From DATAYA01 sp963754235 (lineage in GTDB: Bacteria; Pseudomonadota; Alphaproteobacteria; Acetobacterales; Acetobacteraceae), in the NCBI GenBank assembly GCA_963754235.1, contig CAVWFK010000008.1, forward strand, positions 1-64,000: a DNA stretch of 64,000 bases, read 5' to 3'. Both the position numbers and the translations under genes were made by a program. The notes beneath the pieces are model-generated. The model did not search any database. It was not told where the DNA came from and saw only the letters and a program-made list of their open reading frames with translations. Of the stretch, positions 7,947-17,353 are shown piece after piece (position 1 is the stretch's first letter; every line of letters starts with the position of its first letter).

Positions 7947-8296
7947 GTACTCCTCCCGCGCTTTTGTGATCGGGAGCGTATCGTAACGGTAATGTCCCGA
8001 AAAAGCAAGTGCCGCCCGGCATCATCGACCGGCGCTCAATTCCGTGATGGCTGGGAGCTGCGGGACCGGTCAGGGCCGCGAGCCGCGTCGCGGTGGGGCG
8101 CTAAACCGCCGCCGCCGCTAACGACATTTTATTTGCTGTGTCATGATCGGGACACGCCAGCCGTCTACTCCCCTTCATCGATTTGCCAGCCCGATCCGGA
8201 TCGCGGACACTGTGCCACAGTCGTGCCGCCCGAATCGCTAATCATCGGGCGTCTTTTCATTGGGCGTCGCCCCGCGGCGGGAAGGAAACACTCCGA
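7947..8296. other. intergenic region between divergent patatin and repeat-protein genes
   Basis: This 350-base gap separates divergently transcribed genes and should hold both promoters. It includes a locally AT-richer stretch near 8118-8150 and an imperfect inverted repeat around CACTGTGCCACAGT near 8208. I see no open frame with convincing composition and no clear consensus promoter. Confidence 0.35.
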
Positions 8297-9613
8297 ATGG
8301 TCACGATCCCGGTCCCCACCGACGTCTATACGTTGGAAGGCATCTCGATCATCCAGCAGACGCTAGGGAATCTGGCCGCGCCCTTCGGCGGCGCCTTCAC
8401 CATCCAGGTCGCATCCGGGGGCTTCCTGCCGCCGCCCATTCCGGGCGCGCTCAATATCGGGGTCTTCGGCGCCTCCTCGACCGGCGACATCCTGCCGCCC
8501 GGATACGGCGCGGCTTTCATCCAAGGCAGCGGCAGTGCCGTGCTGACCGACGGCAGCTCCGGCAGCGCCCTGCTCGCCGCCGGCTCGGGGGACCAGCAGC
8601 TCGCGGATAACAGTGCGATCGGCAACGACACCGTGGTCGCCGGCAGCGGCAACAACTCGCTGTTCGGGGGCGCCGGGACGAATGCGGTGCTGGTGGGCGG
8701 CTCGGGCAGCGACCAGCTGGTGGCCAGCACTCAGGGGGCTGGCGGCGCGCTCATGCTCGGCGGTCCCGGCAACACCACCTTCTTTGACGGCCCCGGCACC
8801 TCGACCATCATCACCGGCAATGGCGACAACACCGTCGTTGCAGCCAGTGGCTCCGATCAGATCACCACCGGGTTCGGCGCCAATTTCGTGACCCTGGGGG
8901 TCGGCAACGATCAGGTGGTCTCGCAGGGCAGCGACACGATCCTGGGCGGCAGCGGCACCGCGACCATCTTCGCGACCGGCCCCAACCTCACTTTCGGCGG
9001 CAGCGGCCCGATGTTCTTCATCAACGGCAGCCAGAGCAGCACCGTGATCGGCGGCACCGGCTCGGGCAATGATGTCGTCAACACGGGCGCCGGCGGCGGC
9101 CTCTATGCGGGCGGTGCGGGTGCCAGCAACATCATCTTCGCCGGCAGCGGGGCAGCCACGATGTTCGGCGGCAGCGGCACGGACGCGCTGTTCGCAAGCG
9201 GCGCCGCCTCCGACGTGCTGATCGCGGGATCGGGCAACGAGACCCTGAGCGGGCTTGGCGGCAGCGGCGACAACATCTTCTACGCCGGCGCCGGCAGCGA
9301 TCTCCTGGGCGGCGGCGCCGGGAACGAGACCTTCATCGGCGGCACCGGGATCAGCACCATCATCGGCGGCGGCGGCGCCGATCTCTACGGCTTCATCAAC
9401 GGCCTCTCCTCGGGCGGGTCGGACGTGATCTTCGGCTTCGATCCCGGCAAGGGCGACGCGATCTCATTGCAAGGCTACAGCAGCGACGAGGCGCTGAACG
9501 CACTCGCCAACGCCGCCACCACCGGGGGCACCAGCGAGCAACTGCTGCTGTCGGATAACACGCTGATCACTTTTGTCGGCGTGACCGGCCTCGGTCCGTC
9601 CAACTTCGTCTGA
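8297..9613 (+). CDS. repeat-rich RTX-like secreted protein
   Basis: A 438-residue acidic protein with no N-terminal signal peptide. From about residue 75 to 370 it consists of Gly/Ser/Asn repeats such as AGSGNNSLFGGAGTNAVLVG, the pattern of beta-roll (RTX) proteins, although most units lack the full calcium-binding nonapeptide. The C-terminus GADLYGFINGLSSGGSDVIF with an aliphatic end resembles type I secretion signals and matches the C-terminus of the protein at 57985. ATG 8297 has a GAAGGA site. No type I secretion genes are in the window. It is directly coupled to the TPR-sulfotransferase gene. Confidence 0.75.
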   Translation: MVTIPVPTDVYTLEGISIIQQTLGNLAAPFGGAFTIQVASGGFLPPPIPGALNIGVFGASSTGDILPPGYGAAFIQGSGSAVLTDGSSGSALLAAGSGDQQLADNSAIGNDTVVAGSGNNSLFGGAGTNAVLVGGSGSDQLVASTQGAGGALMLGGPGNTTFFDGPGTSTIITGNGDNTVVAASGSDQITTGFGANFVTLGVGNDQVVSQGSDTILGGSGTATIFATGPNLTFGGSGPMFFINGSQSSTVIGGTGSGNDVVNTGAGGGLYAGGAGASNIIFAGSGAATMFGGSGTDALFASGAASDVLIAGSGNETLSGLGGSGDNIFYAGAGSDLLGGGAGNETFIGGTGISTIIGGGGADLYGFINGLSSGGSDVIFGFDPGKGDAISLQGYSSDEALNALANAATTGGTSEQLLLSDNTLITFVGVTGLGPSNFV

Positions 9614-11583
9614 ACAACTCCGGTCCCATCGCGTCGTTCGAGGCGGCGCTCGCGCAGCATCGCGCCGGCCGGCTGGCCGCGGCGGAGGCGGCATACCGCG
9701 CCATCCTGATGCGCGAGCCGGACCACGCCGACGCTCTGCACCTGCTCGGCGTGATCGCGACCCAGTGCGGACGGCCCGAGCAGGGGGCGGCGCTGATCCG
9801 GCGGGCGCTGGCGCGGCTGCCCGAATTTGCTGATGCGCACGCCAATCTCGGCAACGCGATGCGCCTCGCCGGACGTGCTGCGGAGGCGGTGGCAAGCTAC
9901 GCTCGCGCGGTCGAACTGCGCCCCGAAATCGCCGACATGCACGCGAATCTCGCCCGCGCGGAGGGGGAACGCGGCCACCACGTGGCGGCGGAGGCGGCCG
10001 CCCGGCGGGCGCTCGCCCTGGCGCCGCAGCTTGTCGAGGCGCACGGCCAGCTTGGCCTCGCTTTGCTCCATCAGCGCCGGCTCGACCCGGCCGAGGCGAG
10101 CCTGCGCCGAGCTTTGCAGCTTGATCCCGCGCGTGCCGCGACGCTGAGCGCGCTCGGCCTGCTGCTGACCGAGCGCGAGCGCTTCGCCGCGGCCCTTGCC
10201 TGCCACCGGCGCGCGCTCGCATTGCTGCCGGACGATCCGTCCGCCCTTCATGCGCTGGGCCTGACCCAGTACCGGGCGCACGACGTCGCCGATGCGGCGC
10301 AGAGCTTCCGCCGGGCGGTCGCGCGCGCGCCGCACTTCGCCCAGGCATGGAACGGGCTGGGGCGCGCGCTCCGCGCCGCCGGCCGGTTCGAGGCGGCGAT
10401 AGACTGCTTCCGGCGCGCGCTCGCAATTCAGCCGCGGCTCGCGGATGGGTGGCGCAACCTGGCGATGACCGGCGGCATCGCCGCGGCCGACGACGCAGTG
10501 GGGCGGCTCGAAGCCCTGCTCGCCGATCCGGCGCTCCCGGCGGGGGATCGCGTCGCCGCCGGCTTCGCGATCGGCAAGCTGCACGACGATGCGGGCCGGC
10601 ACGACGCCGCATTCCGGCACTATGCGGCGGCGAACGCGACCTTCCGCGCCGAACGCGCGGGTGCCGGCGAGCGATTCGACGCCACCCTGCTCGCTCGGCA
10701 GGTGGACCATCTGAGCGCGACCTACACGCCGGCCTTTTTCGCGGGCGCGTCCGGCTGGGGGAACCCATCGGCGCTTCCGGTCTTCGTCGTCGGAATGCCG
10801 CGCTCGGGCTCGACCCTGGTCGAGCAGGTCATCACGAGCCACAGTGCGGCCCACGGCGCCGGCGAGCTGCCCGACATAAGACGCATGGTGATGGCGTTGC
10901 AGCGTCGCGATGTGCGCGACATCGCGGTGCAGGATTGGTCGCGACCGGACAAGCGGCAAATGGCGGACGCGCACCTGGCGCGGCTCGCGGCGCTGGGCGG
11001 CGACAGCCTCCGCGTCGTCGACAAGCTGCCCGACAACATCCTCAACCTCGGTCTGATCGCGACGCTGTTCCCCGGCGCGCGGGTGATCTTCTGCATCCGC
11101 GATCCGCGCGACACCTGCCTCTCCTGCTTCTTCCAGATGCTGCAAGACGGCAATCTCTGGTCCTACGACCTCGCCGATTGCGGCCGGCGCTGGCTCGAGC
11201 TGCGGCGACTGCAAGCGCACTGGCTCGACGTGTTGCCGTTGCGGATGCTGGAAGTCCGCTATGAGGCGATGGTCGCGGCACTCGAGCCGCAGAGCCGCCG
11301 CCTGATCGGCTTTCTCGGCCTGGAATGGGAACCCGGCTGCCTGGAGTTCCACCGCACCGCGCGCGTCGTGACGACCGCGAGCGCATGGCAGGTGCGGCAA
11401 TCCCTGTACGCAAGCTCCGTCGCGCGTTGGCAGCGGTACGAGGCGCATCTGTCGCCGCTGCTGGACGTGCTGGCGGGCGCGCGCGATGAGGAAGAAGGCT
11501 GGGCTCTGCCCAGACCCGCCAAAGGGCAGTTGCCCTTTGGAAACCATTTCCGAAGTGAATGGATTCTCAAGGCTGCGCCTTGA
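9610..11583 (+). CDS. TPR-repeat sulfotransferase family protein
   Basis: About 657 residues: an N-terminal array of tetratricopeptide repeats, then a sulfotransferase domain with the PAPS 5'-phosphosulfate loop VVGMPRSGSTLVEQ, and the 3'-phosphate motif with CIRDPRDTCLSCF. The TPR frame is open back to the end of the previous gene, and a CTG at 9610 overlaps its stop as CTGA. The first ATG (9709) would delete part of the first TPR helix, so a coupled non-ATG start is likelier. It may sulfate a surface or secreted substrate, perhaps the neighbouring repeat protein; this is inference. The tail runs into a hairpin repeat. Confidence 0.8.
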   Translation: MNNSGPIASFEAALAQHRAGRLAAAEAAYRAILMREPDHADALHLLGVIATQCGRPEQGAALIRRALARLPEFADAHANLGNAMRLAGRAAEAVASYARAVELRPEIADMHANLARAEGERGHHVAAEAAARRALALAPQLVEAHGQLGLALLHQRRLDPAEASLRRALQLDPARAATLSALGLLLTERERFAAALACHRRALALLPDDPSALHALGLTQYRAHDVADAAQSFRRAVARAPHFAQAWNGLGRALRAAGRFEAAIDCFRRALAIQPRLADGWRNLAMTGGIAAADDAVGRLEALLADPALPAGDRVAAGFAIGKLHDDAGRHDAAFRHYAAANATFRAERAGAGERFDATLLARQVDHLSATYTPAFFAGASGWGNPSALPVFVVGMPRSGSTLVEQVITSHSAAHGAGELPDIRRMVMALQRRDVRDIAVQDWSRPDKRQMADAHLARLAALGGDSLRVVDKLPDNILNLGLIATLFPGARVIFCIRDPRDTCLSCFFQMLQDGNLWSYDLADCGRRWLELRRLQAHWLDVLPLRMLEVRYEAMVAALEPQSRRLIGFLGLEWEPGCLEFHRTARVVTTASAWQVRQSLYASSVARWQRYEAHLSPLLDVLAGARDEEEGWALPRPAKGQLPFGNHFRSEWILKAAP

Positions 11584-11606
11584 GCGGGTCCAGGGCAGCG
11601 CCCTGG
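11519..11606. repeat. nested hairpin repeat between convergent genes (copy A)
   Basis: Three perfect inverted repeats in tandem: 11519-11540 (arm CCAAAGGGCA), 11566-11584 (arm CTCAAGG) and 11590-11606 (arm CCAGGGC). The second contains the stop codon of the sulfotransferase gene. Similar paired hairpins occur at 21517-21560 and 48381-48422, always between convergent genes, so a bidirectional terminator or REP-like role is likely. Confidence 0.7.
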
Positions 11607-11640
11607 CCTTTCTTCGACACCAGAGCCGACATCTGCTGGA

Positions 11641-13852
11641 TCAGAGGAACGACACCGGATCGACGTCCACATCCACCCGCGCCCGCGCCGAGACCGCGGC
11701 GCGCGCCAGCCAGTCGCGCAGCAGCGGCTGCACCGCGATGTCGCGGCGGGTCTTGAGCAGCAGCCGTCGCCGGTGCCGGCCGCGCAGGATCGCAAGCGGC
11801 GCCGGCGCCGGCCCGAGCACCACCACGCCCGGCCCGCGCGGTGCCGCGCGGCCGAGTGCCGCGGCGGCGGCATCGGCATCGGCCGACGCGGCCGCACTCA
11901 CGATCAGCGCCGCGAGCCGCCCGAACGGCGGCCAGTGGCCGGGGCGCCGCATCGCCGCCTCCTCGGCCATGAACGCCGCCAGATCGCCCGCGACCAGCGC
12001 CCGCATCACCGGGTGGTCGGGCGCAAAAGTCTGTAGCAGCACTCGGCCCGGCGCCTCGGCCCGCCCTGCGCGGCCGCCCACCTGGTGCAGCAACTGGACC
12101 GAGCGCTCGGCGGCGCGCAAATCGCCACCCGCCAGGCCGAGATCGGCATCGACGCCGCCCACCAAGGTCAGATGCGGGAAGTGCCAGCCCTTGGCGACGA
12201 TCTGGGTGCCGATGATGAGATCGATTTCGCGTGCCGCGATCGCGCGCGCCGCCTCGGCCGCCGCATGGGGGCCGGGCAGCGTGTCGCTCGCCATCACCAG
12301 CCGGCGGGCGTCGGGGAAGCGCGCCGCCGCCTCCTCGGTGATGCGCTCCACGCCCGGCCCGATCGGGGTCAGGCTGTGGGCCGCGCCGCAGGTCGGGCAG
12401 AGCGGCGGGATCGGCTCGGCCTGGCCGCAATGGTGGCATTGCAGCACCCCGCGCCCGCGATGCTCGACCAGCCAGGCGGTGCAATTCGGGCACTGCATCC
12501 GGGTCCCGCAGGCACGACAGAGAGTCAGGGGCGCGTAGCCACGTCGATTGAGGAACAGCATCGCCTGCTCGCCGCGCGAGAGCGTCTCGGCGATCGCGGC
12601 GACCAGCGGCGGCGAGAGGAACTGTCCGCGCTCGGGGGGTGTCAGGCGCAGGTCGATCGCGGCCACCTCCGGCAGCCGGGCGCCGCCGTGGCGGGCCTTG
12701 AGCGTGAGCCGGCGGTAGCGGCCGGTCTCGACATTGGCGACCGTCTCCAGGCTGGGGGTCGCCGAGACCAGCACGCAGGGAGCGGCGGTCAGCTGGGCGC
12801 GCACCACCGCCATGTCGCGGGCGTGGTAGATCACCCCCTCCTCCTGCTTGAACGCGGTCTCGTGCTCCTCGTCCACGACGATCAGGCCGAGATCGGGAAA
12901 CGGCAAGAACAGCGCCGAGCGGGCGCCGACCAGCACCGGGGCGAGGCCGTCGGCCACCGCGCGCCAGGTGGTGCGGCGGATACGCGGTGAAAGGTCGGAG
13001 TGCCAGACCGCAGGGGCGACGCCGAAGCGCGCGGCGAACCGCTCCAGCCATTGCGACGACAGTGCGATCTCCGGCAGCAGCACCAATGCCTGCCGCCGCT
13101 CGGCGAGGCATTGCGCGACCGCCTCCAAATAAACCTCCGTCTTGCCGGAGCCGGTGACGCCTTCCAGCAAGCGTCGTCGAGAAGCCGCGTTCGGCGACGG
13201 CGCTGCGCAGCGCGCGGGCGGCTCGCGCCTGCTCTGCCGAGAGCGGCGGGCCGCGGCGGAACGGATCGGGGATCGAGAACGGTGCGGCCGGCGCCAGGGC
13301 GATCGGCTCGATCAATCCGGCCTGCGCCATCCCGCGCACCATCCCTGCCCCTACCCCGGCGGCGCGCGCGATCTCGGCGGTCGTGCGTGGGGCGCCGTCG
13401 GCGAGCAATGCCGCGACACGCTGGCGCGCGGCGGAGCGGGAAAAGCCGGCCGGGTCCCCGCCCGCGAGCCGCCAGCCCTGCACGGGCGCGGTTGCGTGTA
13501 GCGCGTTGACCCGCAGCGCCATCGCCAGCACCTCGCCGGGCATGGCCAGCGTGTAGGCGGCCATCCAGTCGATGAAGCGGCGGAGCGGCGCCAGCATCGG
13601 CGGCGCGTCCAGCACCGCGTCCAGCGGCTTGAGCTTGCGCTCGGGCACCGTGCCGTCGGAGGCCCCGTCCCAGACCACGCCGGCGATCGGGCGGCGGTTC
13701 AGCGACACCAGCACGAGGTCCCCCGGCCTTGGGTCCAGATCCGCTGGCACGCTGTAGTCGAGCGGCGTTTGGAACGGCAACGGAAGAAGAACGCGGACCC
13801 TCGCTAATCGCTTTCGCGTTACTTCCTGGTCATGTATGGTGATGTCGGCCAC
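11641..13852 (-). CDS. priA: primosomal replication helicase PriA, interrupted by a one-base frameshift
   Basis: The 3' three-quarters encodes a full helicase: Walker A GVTGSGKTEVY, DEEH, the zinc-binding CRACGTRMQCPNC and CHHCGQ...CPTCG cysteines, and HQVGGRAGRA. The N-terminal DNA-binding part (VRVLLPLPFQTPLDYSVPAD) lies in another frame. They join at 13169-13171, where one extra T (CTTGCTGG instead of CTGCTGG) separates AERGFSTTL from LEGVTGSGKT. The start was placed at GTG 13852; nearby alternatives exist. PriA restarts collapsed forks, so an intact gene is expected: sequence error or recent mutation is likelier than long-standing decay. Confidence 0.85.
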
Positions 13853-13994
13853 CGGATTGCCCGCTCCGCTCGATGCCTGTTCCGCCGCAAGCCTGTCCAC
13901 TGCTCTGGCCCTTCTCAGGAACCGCCGCATGAGACGTTCCGTCGATACCGCCGGGCCAGCCGCGAGCAAGTCCCCTCTGGCATCCACGCCGGTT

Positions 13995-14075
13995 CCGCGA
14001 CAGGAGCGGGGGGAACCACCGGCCCTGATCCGGCCCTGTTCTGAGGCTGACATTTCGCGACAGGTGCGAGGGGAA
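13995..14075 (+). repeat. short direct repeat and single GATCCGGCCCTGTTC copy
   Basis: In the gap between divergent priA and the DUF484 gene, CGCGACAGGAGCGGGGGGAA (about 13998) and CGCGACAGGTGCGAGGGGAA (about 14058) are near-identical and about 60 bases apart. Between them at 14024-14041 lies CCTGATCCGGCCCTGTTC, the unit of the arrays at 17.6 and 55.8 kb. The second repeat also supplies the likely ribosome-binding site of the DUF484 gene. Confidence 0.5.
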
Positions 14076-14083
14076 CAGCGGGC

Positions 14084-14728
14084 ATGAGCCGGGGCGCGTC
14101 GGCGGCGTTCGACGCCGATCTCGCCGACGAGGTGGCGGCGTTCCTGCGGCGCCATCCGGGCTTCCTCGCCGACCGGCCGGAGCTGTATCGCGCGCTGCAA
14201 CCGCCCGAGCGGGTGCATGGCGAGACGATGGCCGACCACATGGCCGCGATGCTGCGCGCCGCCCGCGCTCAGGCGGCCGAGCTCGCCGCCCGCGCCGATT
14301 GCGTGCTCGCCGCCGGCCGCGCCCGGGCCGGGCTTGCGCACCGGGTGCAGGAGGCGGTGGTTTCGCTGATGGGCAGTGACGATCCGGCCCAGTGGGTAGA
14401 GGTGGAACTGCCAGCGCTGCTCGGTCTCGATGCCGCCTCGCTCTGCGTCGAGCACTACCGGCCCGGCACGCGGCGCCTGCCGGTGGGCACGGTGCGGCGG
14501 CTGCTGAGCGGGCGCGACGTGGTGTTCCGCGATCATCCGGCCGACGCCGCCCTGCTGCACGCCGAAGCGGCCCCGCTCGCCCGCCGCGACGCGCTGGTGC
14601 GCGTGCCGGGCGGCCCGGCGCTGCTGGCCCTCGCCTGCCGCGACCGCGGCGCCCTGCCCGGCGAGGCGGAGGGGGCGGCGCTCGCTTTCCTCGGCCGGGC
14701 GCTGGGTGCCGCGCTGCGGCTCGATTGA
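14084..14728 (+). CDS. DUF484 family protein
   Basis: A 214-residue protein opening MSRGASAAFDADLADEVAAF. It has the FLRRHPGFLADRPEL motif of DUF484, a short coiled segment, then a GAF-like fold (VEVELPALLGLDAASLCVEH). In many proteobacteria DUF484 genes lie directly before xerC, as here. Biochemical function is unknown. Its stop falls in the first of three near-identical 14-base repeats that separate it from xerC. Confidence 0.8.
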   Translation: MSRGASAAFDADLADEVAAFLRRHPGFLADRPELYRALQPPERVHGETMADHMAAMLRAARAQAAELAARADCVLAAGRARAGLAHRVQEAVVSLMGSDDPAQWVEVELPALLGLDAASLCVEHYRPGTRRLPVGTVRRLLSGRDVVFRDHPADAALLHAEAAPLARRDALVRVPGGPALLALACRDRGALPGEAEGAALAFLGRALGAALRLD

Positions 14729-14752
14729 CCGGCCCCGATTGACTGGCCCCAA

Positions 14753-15664
14753 TTGACTGGCGCCGAGGCGCGCGCCGCCTTTCTCGACTGGCTGGCGCGC
14801 GAGAGGCAGGCGAGTGCGCTCACCGTCACCGCCTATGCGCGCGACACCGCCCGCTTCCTGGATTTTCTCACCCACCATCTCGGCGCCGAGCCGGATTTGC
14901 CGGCCCTGACTGCGCTGCGCCAGGCCGATCTGCGCGCGTGGCTGGCAGCGGAGGCCGAGGCGGGCGCTGGCAACGCGACCCGCGCACGCCATCTTGCGGC
15001 GGTGCGCAGTTTCTTCCGCTTCCTCGCCCGCCGTCATGGCCTCGCCAATGCCGCGCCGGGCCTGCTTGCCACGCCGCGGTCGCGAAGGCCGCTGCCGCGC
15101 GCGCTTGCGCCGGACCAGGCGCTGGCGGCGGCGCGGCAGGAGGGGGCGGCGCAGGACAGGCCGGCGATCTCCGCGCGCGACGTGGCCCTGTTCACTCTGC
15201 TCTACGGCAGCGGGCTGCGCATCGCCGAAGCCCTGGCGCTCGACGTGCGAGACGCGCCGCCGCCGGATGCCGATGGCGGGCTGCGCGTGCTCGGCAAGGG
15301 GTCGAAGCAGCGCATCGTGCCGGTGCTGCCGGCGGCGCGACAGGCGATCGCGGAGTGGCTCGCGCTGCATCCGTGCGCCATACCGGACGCGCCGCTGTTC
15401 GTGGGCGCGCGCGGCGCCCGGCTGGATGCGGCGGTCGCGCAGCGCACGTTGCGGCACTACCGGCGGCGCGCCGGCCTGCCGGAGCACGCGACGCCGCACG
15501 CGCTGCGCCATTCCTTCGCGACCCACCTGCTGGCCGGTGGCGCCGATCTGCGTGCGATCCAGGAGCTGCTGGGGCACGCGAGCCTCTCCACCACGCAGCG
15601 CTACACCTCGGTCGATGCCACCCGCCTGCTAGCGGTCTGGCGCGCCGCGCATCCGCGTGCGTGA
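14753..15664 (+). CDS. xerC: tyrosine recombinase XerC
   Basis: A 303-residue tyrosine recombinase with an N-terminal SAM-like core-binding domain and a C-terminal catalytic domain. Visible active-site residues are Arg in GSGLRIAEAL, Lys in GKGSKQRIVPV, HxxR in HALRHSFATHL, and His/Tyr in LGHASLSTTQRYT. With XerD it resolves chromosome dimers at dif. A TTG start at 14753 fits the family N-terminus; it lies within the third copy of a TTGACYGGC repeat. The stop overlaps trpF by one base. Confidence 0.9.
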   Translation: MTGAEARAAFLDWLARERQASALTVTAYARDTARFLDFLTHHLGAEPDLPALTALRQADLRAWLAAEAEAGAGNATRARHLAAVRSFFRFLARRHGLANAAPGLLATPRSRRPLPRALAPDQALAAARQEGAAQDRPAISARDVALFTLLYGSGLRIAEALALDVRDAPPPDADGGLRVLGKGSKQRIVPVLPAARQAIAEWLALHPCAIPDAPLFVGARGARLDAAVAQRTLRHYRRRAGLPEHATPHALRHSFATHLLAGGADLRAIQELLGHASLSTTQRYTSVDATRLLAVWRAAHPRA

Positions 15665-16290
15665 TGGCGGTCGCGGTCAAGATCTGCGGCGTCAACAGCG
15701 CCGCGGCGATCGACGCGGCTGCCGCCGCCGGCGCCGATTGGGTGGGGTTCGTGTTCTTCCCCGCCTCGCCGCGCTTCGTCGCTCCCGAAACGGCGGCACG
15801 ACTGGCGGCGCGGCACCCGGACGGATTGCGGCGCGTGGGGCTGTTCGTCGATCCCGATGAGGCCGCCGTCGCCGCGGCGCTCGCGGCGCTGCCGCTCGAT
15901 TCCATGCAGCTCTACGCGCCGCCGGCACGCGCCGCGGCGCTGCGGCGGCGGTTCGGGATTCCGGTCTGGCGCGCCGTCGCGGTCGGGGCCGCGGCCGACC
16001 TGCCCGCCGCCGCCGATGGCGCCGACGTGCTGCTGCTCGAAGCGCCGCCGCCGGCCGGCGCCGACCGGCCGGGCGGCAACGCGCGCCGGCTCGACTGGAC
16101 GCTGCCGCGCGGCTGGGCGGCGCCGTGCCCCTGGGTGCTGGCGGGCGGGCTCGATCCGGCCAATGTCGCGGGGGCGATCCACGCCAGCGGGGCCACGTGC
16201 GTCGATGTGTCCTCGGGCGTCGAGCGGGCGCCGGGGCAGAAAGACCCGGCGCTGATCCGCGCCTTCATCGCGGCGGCGCGCGCGGCATGA
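15664..16290 (+). CDS. trpF: phosphoribosylanthranilate isomerase
   Basis: A 208-residue TIM barrel beginning MAVAVKICGVNSAAAIDAAA, with the catalytic Cys in KICG. GADWVGFVFFPASPRFV and LAGGLDPANVAGAI are the family's phosphate-binding loops; DVSSGVERAPGQKD carries the C-terminal catalytic Asp region. It converts phosphoribosylanthranilate to CdRP in tryptophan synthesis. ATG overlaps the xerC stop (TGATG), so it is translationally coupled. Other trp genes (trpB, trpA) that often follow are not here. Confidence 0.92.
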   Translation: MAVAVKICGVNSAAAIDAAAAAGADWVGFVFFPASPRFVAPETAARLAARHPDGLRRVGLFVDPDEAAVAAALAALPLDSMQLYAPPARAAALRRRFGIPVWRAVAVGAAADLPAAADGADVLLLEAPPPAGADRPGGNARRLDWTLPRGWAAPCPWVLAGGLDPANVAGAIHASGATCVDVSSGVERAPGQKDPALIRAFIAAARAA

Positions 16291-16300
16291 GGGTGCACGA

Positions 16301-17353
16301 GTGAGGGTCCAGCGCCGCCGCAGGCTGGCACTCGCGCTGCTGGTGGTGGTGGTGCCGGCGCTGGTAATCGCGGCCGACTACGCGCTGTGGCGCTGGGCGG
16401 TGTGGCGGCTAGAGTTGGGGATCGGGCAGTGGATGGCGCAGTCGCGCGCGGCCGGCTGGAGCGTCAGTGCCGGGACGCCGCAGCCGGGCGGCTGGCCGTT
16501 CGCCGCTTCGGTCGCACTGCCCCATCCGTTCCTGTCAGGCGGGGCCGCAGAATTACCAGGGGGCCTCGCCTGGAGCGCGGATCGCGCCGTCATCAGCCTG
16601 CATCTGTTGCACCCGCGCGTGTTGCAGATCGCGCCGAGCGGGCAGCAACATTTGGAATTCGCGGGCGGGTTCGACCTGCCGTTCACCGCCGGCCGGCTGA
16701 TCGCGACGCTGCCACTCGCCGCCGCGTCGCCGACCTTGAACGCGACCGCGCGGGGCTTGCGCATCGGCGGCGCGTCGGGTGGGACCGTCGCGGTGCAGAC
16801 GCTGACGCTGCACGGCGTGCAAAGCACCGCCGCACTCGGCTTCGCGTTGCAGGCGAGCGGCGTCAGCCTGCCGAGCGGCCGGTCCTGGGCGCTTGGTCCG
16901 GAGATCGCGTCGGCCGCCATCGCGGGTGCGATCAGCGGCACTGCCACGCAGGCGTCGGCGGACGCCTCGCCCGACCTCGCCGCGCGGGCCGCATCCTGGC
17001 GCGATCACGGGGGCCGCGTCGACGTGCAGAGTCTGGCGCTCCGCTGGGGGCCACTCGCGGTTGCGGGGACGGCGCAGTTGCGGCTCGACCGGGAGTTGCA
17101 ACCGGCTGGCCGCGCCGATGCGCGCCTGACCGGCTATGCGCCGACGCTGGACCGGCTGGTGGGGCGGGAGGTGATCACCGCGCCGACCGCGGCGGCCGCC
17201 AAGGCCGTGCTGTCGCTGATCGCGCAGCCGGCGCCGGGAACCGGCGAGGCCGAAGTGACGGTGCCGCTCACGCTGGCCGGGCGGGAACTCTCGATCGGCG
17301 CGATCCCGCTGCTGCGCGTGCCGCAGGTGGTGTGGCCGACCTGGGGGCCGTGA
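16301..17353 (+). CDS. DUF2125 domain-containing membrane-anchored protein
   Basis: A 350-residue protein starting at GTG: a basic N-terminus, one membrane-spanning helix (LALALLVVVVPALVIAADYA), then a large beta-rich exported domain with GWSVSAGTPQPGGWPFAASV, typical of DUF2125. It lies 10 bases behind trpF in the same direction. The mature part is predicted to be periplasmic. Function is unknown. Confidence 0.75.
   Translation: MRVQRRRRLALALLVVVVPALVIAADYALWRWAVWRLELGIGQWMAQSRAAGWSVSAGTPQPGGWPFAASVALPHPFLSGGAAELPGGLAWSADRAVISLHLLHPRVLQIAPSGQQHLEFAGGFDLPFTAGRLIATLPLAAASPTLNATARGLRIGGASGGTVAVQTLTLHGVQSTAALGFALQASGVSLPSGRSWALGPEIASAAIAGAISGTATQASADASPDLAARAASWRDHGGRVDVQSLALRWGPLAVAGTAQLRLDRELQPAGRADARLTGYAPTLDRLVGREVITAPTAAAAKAVLSLIAQPAPGTGEAEVTVPLTLAGRELSIGAIPLLRVPQVVWPTWGP

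Noticed and set aside
11567..15577. A 1,336-codon minus-strand open frame
   Set aside because: It is antisense to xerC, DUF484 and trpF and only its middle is real (the N-terminal part of priA). High-GC codon bias creates such long shadows.
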